DNA from: Paramacrobiotus metropolitanus
Lineage: Eukaryota > Tardigrada > Eutardigrada > Parachela > Macrobiotidae
Assembly: GCF_019649055.1 (NCBI RefSeq)
Contig: NW_026570228.1
Location: 1,302,001-1,366,000, forward strand
Direction: 5' to 3'
DNA length: 64,000 nucleotides
This document shows, in pieces, positions 30,363 to 39,447 of this stretch. A program made the translations under genes and the position numbers. Below the pieces are notes generated by a model that was not told the origin of the DNA, did no database searches, and saw only the letters and a program-made list of their open reading frames with translations. The stretch's first letter is position 1; the number at the start of each line of letters is the position of its first letter.

Positions 30363-31208
30363 CTAACCCAAACAAGATACCATGAACATGCGCAGTTCCA
30401 GTAGACTTTCTACAGCTCCGTTCCATTCAGCATCCGATGGGCGGTAACTTTCGGTGTAATTCTTTAGTCCAGTCCTGTCGTCCATCAGTTTTACCAGTGG
30501 AATCAAGGCATCAACTATGTTTTCATCCAGTTCATTGTACCCTAAACCTTCCAAAATCAGATCCAAAGTACCACTTTCCTTCTGGATCTTGGCAATGTCT
30601 TCAATCAACTGCAGATACTTCAGCAGCTCCTTCAGTCCGTCATAACAGCAGCGCTCACCGAACGAAATACCGTAACGGGTCGGGACCATGTCGCCAGCTT
30701 TTACATTGACTCGACGAATCGTAGTCACGTTTGCGTTGCTAAAACGACTCCAACCAAAATACATACTTCCATCCACTAAGTACAATGGTGTCAACCTCCC
30801 GGTTTCTGCCGAACTTGCGCGGGCAATCTCGTCCATGTCGGATTTTTCGGTCAGCATAAAAGCCGCAAAACGGAGAAATCTTTTTTTGGAGAGCACAATG
30901 TTTTTCCCCCAGGTCGCATTCCAGAAGTTATCAGACTGTTCTTTCGATTCCCCGAAAACAACGCGAATCGTACTTTTCTTTGCGTCCGTATTCGTACCAA
31001 CATAAACGAACTTGTCATTTCCCAATCGATAAACCGGCTTGCCGTTCTGTGTAAAAGCAAAGCGTGGATGCGTTGGCGTACCTTCAGTTAGAGCTTCACC
31101 TTTAGCTTTATTTGCTTCCGGTTTGGTATCGTCTTCGGCTCCTGGGCGTTTTCGCTTCGTAAATCCTCCTTGCGGTCCTTTTTGTGTCAACAAGTCAAGA
31201 AACTCCAT
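30363..31208 (-). CDS. Unknown protein, element A, possibly PC4-like core
   Basis: A 281-residue protein from ATG 31208 (MEFLDLLTQKGPQGGF). It has a Lys-rich N-terminal linker, then RFAFTQNGKPVYRLGNDKFV, VSIRVVF-like strands and GKNIVLSKKRFLRFAAF. The order of strands followed by a helix recalls the PC4 transcription coactivator fold, but I cannot confirm it. A second half (RYGISFGERCCYDGLKELL and a helical acidic end) is not recognised. It is one of the few element A genes with no frame break. It is divergent from the plus-strand gene at 31635 across a 425-base spacer (31209-31634) with repeated GATTACA-like blocks. Confidence 0.5.
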   Translation of the reverse strand: MEFLDLLTQKGPQGGFTKRKRPGAEDDTKPEANKAKGEALTEGTPTHPRFAFTQNGKPVYRLGNDKFVYVGTNTDAKKSTIRVVFGESKEQSDNFWNATWGKNIVLSKKRFLRFAAFMLTEKSDMDEIARASSAETGRLTPLYLVDGSMYFGWSRFSNANVTTIRRVNVKAGDMVPTRYGISFGERCCYDGLKELLKYLQLIEDIAKIQKESGTLDLILEGLGYNELDENIVDALIPLVKLMDDRTGLKNYTESYRPSDAEWNGAVESLLELRMFMVSCLG

Positions 31209-31634
31209 GTTAATACAACTTCCAGATGAAACAAAACTCAACAAAACGGTACTCTGCGCAGTCTTGGTGTGAGCGGTACCGTTTATATATAGTGCTCTCA
31301 CGACCGCAAAGTACGATCACACCGTTTACTTCCACGATTACAGTTATCCAACTCGATTACAACAATCTAAACGTGCAATACCCCACAGCTTGGTCCACAG
31401 TTGTGATTGTACACGATTACAGTCACTTTTGCTAGGTTACAACGTTATAATCCTGTTCGATGATAATCACCGTATTCGGTTAAAGCATTATAATGGTGTA
31501 CGATTACAGTAATTATGGTCAGTTAAACGATCGTAACTCACAATTACAACTATCTTGCACGGTTACAACCAGTTAAGTTCGATTCTATATAAATTGCAAT
31601 ATTCGAAAGGTCACCGTTTAGAAATTCTACTTTT

Positions 31635-32168
31635 TTGCAACATTTTTTCTATATTCGACAAAAATTGGCAGTGCCCTGCATTCTTGACGCAGATTGGTTT
31701 GTCATCGACGGTAAAAAGTATATTAAACAACTGGCTTTTTACTGTCCGGAAAAATTGGAACAGAATTTATATACCTTTACGTTACCGCATTGTGCCAGCC
31801 AATACAAATTCGACCTCACACGACAAGCTCGCCATTCAAACGGTATGTTGTGGTATACCGAAGGAGATTACCGTTGCAACCAAGTGAGTTGCGCCGTTGA
31901 AGACATATTTGAAAGAATTGGACGTCCAAGAAGAATACTATTCTTGGCAAAAGGGCAAGAAAAGTGCCGGTTGCTGGAACAATTTTTACCGGAAGTAAAA
32001 AACCTGGAAACCTTTAGCTGCCCACCGTTTCATAAGTTGACATCACTACCCGTTTCTACACTCCGTAAAGCCGTACGTTTCGCATTATGGTACTATTGCG
32101 ATACCCAGAATCACCAATGTAGTTGCCGTTGCGGATTTAAACACTACCCTGGACCTTCGGAAAATTGA
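31635..32168 (+). CDS. Unknown protein of a viral/insect-genome family (element A)
   Basis: Open for about 175 codons without an early ATG. A splice acceptor-like TTGGCAG at about 31672 may mark the real exon start, leaving the first exon unseen. The sequence has DADWFVIDGKKYIKQLAFYC, LYTFTLPHCASQYKFD, HSNGMLWYTEGD, RRILFLAKGQEKCRLLEQFL and Cys-rich CDTQNHQCSCRCGFKHYP. The pattern (hydrophobic strand, KELA-like, HGLxWxxGD, KGxEK) matches a family I know from arthropod genomes and DNA viruses, perhaps with a nuclease-like fold. I cannot name it. It is followed 14 bases later by the TBP-like gene. Confidence 0.5.
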   Translation: MQHFFYIRQKLAVPCILDADWFVIDGKKYIKQLAFYCPEKLEQNLYTFTLPHCASQYKFDLTRQARHSNGMLWYTEGDYRCNQVSCAVEDIFERIGRPRRILFLAKGQEKCRLLEQFLPEVKNLETFSCPPFHKLTSLPVSTLRKAVRFALWYYCDTQNHQCSCRCGFKHYPGPSEN

Positions 32169-32182
32169 GAAACTTTTTACCA

Positions 32183-32632
32183 ATGACTCAGTATATTCCT
32201 GAGACATTCTCCGGTTTGCTGGTGCGCCGTCTGTTACCATTCAAAGCGCACTGCCAGTTATATCGAAACGGTAAAATAACCGTTAATGGAGCGCGGATCG
32301 AAACGGAAGCCCAAGAATTGGTAACTTATTTTGCACATCTTCTTTCGGATATACTAATTTCTTATACCGTAACTGATTACCGAATTGTGAATGTCATTGG
32401 GAACCATGCTTTCTCACAGCGTGTGCACATTGAAAAATTTAGTGCTTTTTTTAGTTTAGAATATACGCCTGAATTGTTTAGTGGCTTAGCGATTAAATTA
32501 AGCACTGGTCGAGCGGTGGTATTTTCCTCTGGTAAATGCAATTTTCCTGGATTAAAAACAACGGAGCAGTTATGCGCAGCCGTTCAACAAATTCAGATAA
32601 TGCTTGGTGAATTTAATAAATCACTGGTTTAA
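32183..32632 (+). CDS. TATA-box-binding-protein-like protein (element A)
   Basis: A 149-residue protein from ATG 32183. It contains two copies of the TBP signature. Repeat 1 has YIPETFSGLLVRRL (residues 4-17) then LYRNGKITVNGA (27-37). Repeat 2 has YTPELFSGLAIKL (94-106) then VVFSSGKCNFPGLKT (112-126). In TBP the same order, Y.PE.FPGL then a strand with SGK...G, forms each half of the saddle that binds the TATA box. The region before repeat 2 (IVNVIGNHAFSQRVHIEKF) matches the first strand of the second half. The protein lacks most of the N-terminal strand of repeat 1, so the first half may be shortened. It is unbroken and lies in the decayed element A. The likely role is late or viral promoter recognition, as inference. 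Confidence 0.65.
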   Translation: MTQYIPETFSGLLVRRLLPFKAHCQLYRNGKITVNGARIETEAQELVTYFAHLLSDILISYTVTDYRIVNVIGNHAFSQRVHIEKFSAFFSLEYTPELFSGLAIKLSTGRAVVFSSGKCNFPGLKTTEQLCAAVQQIQIMLGEFNKSLV

Positions 32633-33439
32633 GCCAACTTGTAACCAAATGGTACTGTATTGAACTGATCATCAGTAACACGACGTTTATCATAAGTTAC
32701 TTGAAATCGTTTCGCTGCACTTGCGTTACGAATGCACAAATTGGATTTGACCCTTTGAAGAATATCAGGATACTGTACATCGGCTACGTTGCGGTTTTCC
32801 AGCATGTCCAGCATCGTTGTACAGTTGATCTGCTCGCTAGTGCCTCCGTTTATGGTGAAACCTTTAACTTTAACAACGCTAGTCCCATCGTTGGTAACAT
32901 AGGCATAGGTTTTGGCTCCCAGACTGACAAACTGTGTTATGTAGTGTCCTGGCTTCAGTTCGTTTGTTAAGTCACCCCGAAAAATTTCGGTAGGAGGATC
33001 AACAGCTCCCGGACGAGTCACAAAAAATACTGAGTCTGCAAATAAAAGCCGTTAAAAAAATAAACTAGCATGAAAAACTTTTGTAACCAACCGGTATCAA
33101 AATACAGCAGTCGACCTTGACCCATCTCTGTAAACTTTAGCAAATGCAGTCGCGCCCAGCAGGTAGTAAATCTAAAAGTTGTATCTGAATCACGATTTAT
33201 GGTTATTATCAGCCGACGTAAAGCACTTACTCTGCAAGAATAACGTTCGTATTGGGATTACGGTCGACAAATCCGGGTTCGATTGTGTACGTAATTTGAA
33301 CATTATCTTCCGTGAATAAATCCCAAAAATGCACGTGAGGCTTTCCCGACAGTAGCATACTGTAAAACTTTTCAGGTTCGCTGATATACACGGTGTTTAA
33401 TTTGTTGTCCTGCATTCCCAGGCGGATCCAAAAACTGAG

Positions 33440-33585
33440 AAAAAATAGAATATACAACTGTATATTCTATTTTTGTATATATACAATTCATATCCACGCT
33501 GATTCATATCTATTTTTTGTATATATACAATTGTATATTCTATTTTTGTAAATATTCAATTGTATATATACAATTCTATTTTGAA
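33440..33585. repeat. AT-rich near-palindromic repeat at a deletion junction
   Basis: Several copies of TGTATATATACAATT-like and GTATATTCTATTTTTGTA-like units in both orientations. They lie exactly where the element A polymerase lacks its exonuclease and first polymerase motif, so they may mark the deletion. Confidence 0.7.
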
Positions 33586-33939
33586 TATTTTGCTGGCGTT
33601 TTCATTCAGCTCCAGTTCTTCTGCATTGACTTGATGTGGTCTCATAAAGCAGTGATGTGAGTCGGGCAGAGCATGCACTTCACACGTCTTGCAGAAGATC
33701 TCACCACACTGATGAGGGTTATCGTTTCTCCTTCGCTTCATTGAGACAATCCTTAAACAATCTTTACAGATTTGGATCAAGTTGCAAATGCTCCTCCTTT
33801 TTGGCCGTCCTTTCATTGGTCTGATCTTATGGTGAGCGTAGCAATCTGGTCCAAAAAGGGCACGGTTGCAGTCGCTGCGGTGCACCATAGAACTTGTATC
33901 TGACGGACAAGACGACCTCAAGCAGCATTTGCACATATT

Positions 33940-34103
33940 AGTGAGTCGGCGAAGCCCGCCTGATCAGGGGACCGGGCGCCGTGAAACGTATTTAATCAAG
34001 GGAGCAGAAAGAAATTCGTTAGGCACACGCTCTGTCTAACTCTGTACTCTTGATTAAAAGCGGTGCCCATTTTACGGTTTACGGCGGACTTCGCCGACTC
34101 ACT
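33940..34103. mobile_element. 164-bp MITE
   Basis: TIRs AGTGAGTCGGCGAAG with a few more matching bases (CCCGCC against GGCGGA), flanked by ATT on both sides (33937-33939 and 34104-34106). It is non-coding and inserted in the element A polymerase pseudogene. The 3-bp duplication is Harbinger-like, but the TIR differs from both Harbinger elements here. Confidence 0.8.
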
Positions 34104-34194
34104 ATTAGAACAGCGATGGTCAGTGCGTTCAAAATAGCCATTACTACACGCGGAGCACCAATACTATTTCCTGAAGAAGGCAGCTTAAGATTTT

Positions 34195-34425
34195 AAAAGG
34201 TCAAAATGATGATCGTGAGGCAGCAAAACGATTTGCTTGGGTTGAACTTTTCACTGAACACTATGAGGTTTGCATGATCCACACTGACCATGATGATCTG
34301 AAACTGAAGAAGAATTTCTTGGAATTCATGAAGGTGCCGAAGGTTAAATTCCTGTTTTTTAAATCCCGCTCAGTTAACAAGAAACCTGGGCCCCCTTGGT
34401 TTGCAATCTTTTACCACGTATAAGC
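34195..34425 (+). other. Unexplained open stretch within the polymerase remnant
   Basis: About 70 open codons on plus with coding-like composition (REAAKRFAWVELFTEHYEVC, HTDHDDLKLKKNFLEFMKVP). The segment interrupts the polymerase between its N-terminal and Cys-rich parts. It could be a captured exon fragment. No match is known to me. Confidence 0.3.
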
Positions 34426-34979
34426 TTCCGGTACAAGTTTTTGTTTCCGTCGGCATGCGCTTTTCCGACAACAAGGGCACGGACTAAGCATATTTCATCG
34501 GTATTTTTAATAATAACCACTGATTTCATTTTTTCCAATCTTCGGGGGAGAAGCTGCGGTACGTCTCGGCTGCAGCTGCTCTTAGGAATTTCGGTGTATT
34601 GCAGTGAAATTTCGAAGGAATCGTCGATAAAAAATTCTTCATATGAATTCAGCACGCGCGCAACCTCAGCCATTCATCGTGCTACCGTTAGCTGCAACGG
34701 TGCAATAGGCGGCGTCCATATTGGTCGATTCAGAGATCCAGAATCAAGTTGCATTCTTACCATTTCATCTGGTCTCACGTCTTCCAAAAGAGTATCTAAT
34801 ATGTGTTCCAAAATAAGCGTTATTACAACTGGTACTTCCGAACTCGGCACTTTTTCTAATTCAGAAACTTTCACAGAAAAGCATCTAAAATGCAGTCGGT
34901 ATTTATGAGAGAACTTTTCGCCGGTACAATCGATACGAGTAAAGTCTTCAATGTTATATGGTAGACTGTTATCTGCCAT

Positions 34980-35737
34980 GATGGTGTAATTTAATTCGTT
35001 TAAACATTTCTTTCGTTAATTCGTGTTGCAATAATTATATAGCCCGTGTTGTAACCGACTGCGATGACAGTTGTGACCGAGCTGGGTAATGTCTTGTTAA
35101 CTTTTTAATTAATTGTAACCGACGTCGGTGATAGTTGTTGTAACTGAGGTCAGTGATATCGCGATTTTTCAGCGATATTATTTATTGTAGGTACGGGTCG
35201 TAATATTATAAATGTATTTTGACATAATTCTTGTTCTTAAAACGACGCGATAAATGGCAGTGTTTTAACTGAACTTGCGTGCTTGAAGGAGCAATATAAA
35301 TTTGCCAAAAATCGTTTTATTTTATTCAGATTTCGATAAAGTTAAGCAGACACAGATGCGGAAAAATAGGTAAAGTCGCACTGTTATCAATAGTGGATAT
35401 TCAAGACCATCGGGCAGAAAAATCTGCAACAGGTCTCGTTGTTCAGCTAGCGATCTAACAGCAGCTTCGTTAATAATCACGCAATTAACATAAGTGTTTG
35501 TTGTAGTAATTCCAGTCAAAATAACATACACCGTATGGCCCTTAATGCTGCGCAACTAACCATTGGCAAATTTTCGGTACCAAATCAAATTTTCGGTACC
35601 ACACAAAGTGCGACTAATTCGACAATATGGCACTGTCGGTACTGCAAGCCTTTCGCATTCATTAGCAGCGTTACCGCTGTCCTGATCCCATCCTCCGTCC
35701 AAGATGTACTTTTAAACCGTCTGAAACTCATCACGTG
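34980..35737. other. Gap with GT-rich short repeats
   Basis: No gene is seen. Blocks like TTGTAACCGA.GTCGGTGATA repeat two or three times between 35050 and 35160. A duplicated TTTCGGTACC lies at about 35575-35600. It may include the right end of element A. Confidence 0.4.
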
Positions 35738-36421
35738 TCACTTCCAAGCTGCCCGGTTTGTCAAGAACACGAGCACAACAGGCGTAAACCACCCATTCCA
35801 CTTTCTGTCGCTGCTAACGTACATCAGTAGATTTTCGGCCCTAATATCCAATGGAATAGACCAAAGAGCGGCAGGCAAATTCATGTGGGTCGTGGTTTTT
35901 CGATTTGTTCGCACCCACACCGCCGGTAGCGGATGAAACAGCGATAGGGCAACTGCCTCCGATACCCAGTCGCTGTTTCCGGAAGCTAGTGGGGCCGCAG
36001 CCCGCCCTTCTTCCACAAAGGTTACGGTGGCCGGTTCGTTGAAATTATAGCATAATGCGGTTTGGTCTGGAAACATTTTATCAGTTAGGCACTATTTAAA
36101 GACGAACTAACTGAAATTCGTACTGTCGGTAAATGGAACCTGTGCATCCGTCCAATTCATGCCCTGCGGAGCAACTGGCACACCTTGTAGCCGTTATTAA
36201 AAAAATTCAAAATTAAAAACTGCTCCTTAATTTTTTATACCCGTGTCAACGGTGTTGCATGCTTGCATTTCAGGAGAACCGAACGCGGTAACTGTAATAT
36301 CGTTTGGTAAACATTAGACAGATTTCAGGTTACAGCTTCTAACCTTGACCGTATTGCATCAGATCTTCTTGGGAATCAGCGTGCATGATTACGGGATACT
36401 CCAAGTAAACTGGGTACCGAT
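35738..36421 (-). CDS. Three-exon gene fragment, unknown function
   Basis: Exons 36350-36421, 36124-36183 and 35738-36066. Every junction is GT-AG and phase 1, and the frame stays open through all three, giving about 154 residues to TGA. Exon 1 has YPVYLEYPVIMHADSQEDL, exon 2 GVPVAPQGMNWTDAQVPF, and exon 3 TALCYNFNEPATVTFVEEGR and VWVRTNRKTTTHMNLPAAL. The first exon here needs one more base from an upstream exon that I did not find; the region 36423-36900 has nothing clear. Composition is that of a folded, beta-rich protein. It could be host or the last gene of element A. The foldback element starts 480 bases upstream and may have separated it from its 5' part. Confidence 0.5.
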
Positions 36422-38083
36422 CTGTAAGCAAAAATGTCACAAATTAAAATTGCTAAAAACGTAAACATTATTTGAATGTTTTGTGCTCGTAGATCTTATC
36501 ACCGAATATTCATATTACCATCACAGAATGGCTACGTCTTATCGAAATATGCCATACAATAACAGGACGTTCTATTCACTGTTTGTAAATAACTGTACCC
36601 GTCTGCAGTAATACGACAAAAATACCATGCGTTTCCAGTACTTGATATGTTCACTTTTTACTGCACATGTTGTATTATCTGTACAGTATCTCTGTGTTGT
36701 ATACCGAATAAGTACTGTAGCAGCAGCTTAGTGCTTTTTCTCCATGCCGGATTCTGTCACAGTATAATTCAAGAAAGGTTACTGTTTTTACGCTGAGAAC
36801 TGGTGGCGTTGCTGCGTAACATGAAAGGCTAAAGACCGTATAAAGACAACATTTTAATACCAAGTTACAAACTTTAGTCTTTACAACAAATCTCAAGAAT
36901 ACTAGGAAAGTGCACCGCTTTAGGCTAGCACTATAAGACCGAAGCGAAGCTACTGCTAGAAATGTATGGTGACTTCCACTGGCCAGAAGTGAGCGAAAGA
37001 GTTTTTTAAGCAGCGAATATCTATGCAAATACAACGGGGAAACGCGATTTGTGTAATGGGTACGCTCCCCTATCAGGATAGCATAGAGGAAGTTTTTCTG
37101 TTATAATGACGTTCTGTTTTGGTAGTAAGTTTGGGTACTACTTGTACAACGATACTTATTAAAGGTCGTACACCACTGCTAGAAACAGTAAAGGAAAACA
37201 TAACCAACGGGCTTCCTATTATCGTCCACCATTCATTTTGTCCACCATTCACTTTGCCCACCATTCATTTTGTCCACCATTCATTTTGTCCAACATTCAC
37301 TTTGTCCACCAGTCACTTCGGCCACTAATTATTTACTCCTTTAAACTACAGAGAACCGTTTAAAGCGAAAAATATCGTTGAAACCTAAGAGAATTACTAC
37401 CTGAGAAAACCTAGAATCACCTAATAAACCGAAGAAATCCCAAGATAACCTAAAGCACAGTCATCGTTCTCACTTCTCAGCATAGTGCTGAGTGTTGCGA
37501 GGTGTTGTATATTGTTTAACCTAAACCACTGTAATCGTTTCAGCACAGGGTTAGCGTTTGCGTAGTAGTGCAGTAAAGTATATATCTAACTCGGTAGTCA
37601 CGCAGTGTGCATCGAACTGTATGGTGGACAAAATGTACTGTGGACAAAATGAATGATGGACGAAATGACTGGTGGGCAAAACCAGTGGTGGACAAAATGA
37701 AGGACACGACCCAGCGGGGTCATACGTTTATGTCTGCTTGCCAAGACTTTCGTACTATAACTCACCATTCTATATAATGCAAGTAAGACAACAAAGCCCT
37801 TGAGTACGATATTGATTACAAGAATGTATGTGTTTCGGCTGTTTCCGTAACATTCGTATGCTACAGATTAACATTCATTACTCACCATTAGTACAAGATG
37901 CACGGAATATTAATGCCGCTTACTGCTAAAGGTACGAGTAAGTGACGCTTATCTTTTTAATTTGGAAACGTGCTTACCGCACTCTTTATACGTACTGCAA
38001 GTGATACGAGTAAGGCTTTTAATTATATTGGTTGGAAAAATACATTCCCTCACATTCTAATAGCAACGTTTGTTAATTAGTGT

Positions 38084-39447
38084 CGTTGTCGGTCACGCCC
38101 TAAGTAGTTAGGGCGTGACCGACACTTAGGGGGCACTTAGGTGAGACTGCTAGGCGCTCAATAATATTTAGGCACTTCAACTTAGGGAAACCGTTAACCG
38201 AGCATTAAGCCAAAACATTAATGGGCTTACTAACGTGCTTTGTCGGTCCTAAGAGCAAATTCTACTAAGCACGGTACTAACAGAATGTCCTTAGACTAAC
38301 TACCAAGAAACAGCGCACAGCTGATTGATTTAGTAGCTGAAGCGATAGTAGACCCTCTATATTCAAAAAAGGAACCCCTATCTTTTTTCCTGTAGCATTT
38401 ACCACTGAGGTTAGAAGTAGCACCGTTATAGGCTAGCATTATAAGACCGAAGCGAAGCTAAGGAGTCGGCACAGTAAAAGGGAATGTAATCCAGCAAATT
38501 CCAAGATTCAGCTTGATTCAATTCTATCTGCTAATAAAGAAACAGTGGATTGGCAGGGGCTTAGACACATATATACAATATACATATATACAGTGTATAT
38601 AAGATAACTGTTATTTTACAGAAGTTTTGTATTACGTTTTTGCTTTACTGGGTTTTGGTTTTGTTTTAACCATAAAAAATACATTGTAGACTACTCTGTA
38701 GTAAATTGAAGAGTACCAGTACTTACACATACGACTGCAAATACTGCAAGTACTTACACATTCTTTCATGGAAGGTTCATGCGATTAGCTTCTAATTAGA
38801 TGTGACTGAGTGTTCTAAAGTGGGACGTGCCGGCATGATATTTTGTGCACCATTGTGTTATTTGCGTGTATGCAGAAGGTGGAAAATGATCCAGGATTTC
38901 ATCACGGCACAAGGAATTTCCAGGCCGGCTTCATCGTCTAACCAACGACCGTTCGAAGGCCCTCTGGCGTACACTAAATTGGAAGACATGTTCGATATGA
39001 CCGATGTCCGAGCTGGAGGCCGTCAGCACAGCGCTCGCATGTTTTATCCACACCGAGGTGTGATGCAGCCAACTGCAGAACGGTAAACGGTGATGTCGTA
39101 GCAACCATAGCCTTTGTTGTATTTATGATCTCTGTCCATTGTGATATTTATTGACCTATGTTTGCATTGTTAGTCAGTCAGTTAGTAGATAAACCGCTGA
39201 GCGGCAACTCGTGAAAACGCGTAACAGGGCATTCTGCCGCAAGGTTGTAATGAGGGACCACGCCCTTATCGCGGGCAACTTTTATTTTATTTGGCACCCA
39301 AAACTGGCGCATGGGCGTACAAGCGATCAAGTTTTTAGCGCAGCGGACGCTACTAGAAGCTGGTTTGTGACGCAGTGGTTCTGAATTTTTTGAACTTTTT
39401 CATAGCTTTAGTAGTAATAAAGTGTGATGATATTTTATTCATCGTAC
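38084..39447. other. Centre of the foldback element
   Basis: No clear gene is seen. At 38417-38465 a block resembles the outer arm terminus (GGCTAGCATTATAAGACCGA), so it may hold a remnant of a second copy. A 69-codon stretch (about 38878-39086, with SNQRPFEGPLAYTKLEDMF) looks coding but has no start or context. At about 39285 TTTGGCACCCAAAACTGGCG resembles a retroelement primer-binding site next to an LTR end. Confidence 0.35.
38087..38124. repeat. Perfect 17-bp hairpin at the inner end of the left arm
   Basis: TGTCGGTCACGCCCTAA pairs with its inverse after a four-base GTAG loop. It lies at the junction between the left arm and the centre of the foldback element. Confidence 0.8.

Larger units (their letters stand above)
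2215..34979 (+). mobile_element. Element A: old, fragmented Maverick/Polinton-like element
   Basis: Remnants of one virus-like DNA element are spread over 2215-5404, 25238-25686 and 30062-34979, separated by later insertions. The order is integrase tail, penton-like, pX/pVI-like, MCP and protease on plus, then an unknown minus gene, an unknown plus gene, a TBP-like plus gene and PolB on minus. The order integrase to protease is the same as in element B, which supports common descent of the two. Nearly every coding block has stops, single-base indels or deletions. The pieces add up to about 8.4 kb after removing the inserted elements, below the 15-20 kb usual for Mavericks, so it is probably truncated. 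No terminal inverted repeats were found. The right edge is set only by the start of the polymerase. Confidence 0.8.
32629..34979 (-). pseudogene. Family-B DNA polymerase, decayed (element A)
   Basis: Pieces in the right order on minus. The N-terminal domain is 34374-34979 (MADNSLPYNIEDFTRIDCTG, in-frame TGA at 34674), with SYEEFFIDDSFEISL and ICLVRALVVGKAHADG. A Cys/His-rich region follows at 33556-33936. The end of motif B and thumb-side block is at 33227-33457 (VYISEPEKFYSMLL). An exon at about 33110-33172 holds motif C YFDTD, split by a 60-base intron (GT...CAG at about 33050-33110) from SVFF. The C-terminus is 32629-33040 and ends VPFGYKLA. The exonuclease domain and polymerase motif A are missing between 33457 and 33556, where AT-rich near-palindromic repeats sit. 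A MITE interrupts the 5' part. Confidence 0.8.

Noticed and set aside
36675-37034. A 119-codon minus frame crossing the foldback boundary
   Set aside because: It runs across the end of the left arm and has no homology.
37073-37328. Open frames in the foldback arms, repeated at 40201-40456
   Set aside because: They are encoded by the tandem GTCCACCATTCATTTT units and appear twice only because the arms are inverted copies.
39150-39320. Solo LTR end with a primer-binding-site-like TTTGGCACCCAAAACTGG
   Set aside because: No partner LTR and no clear TG start; kept only as a remark in the centre of the foldback element.
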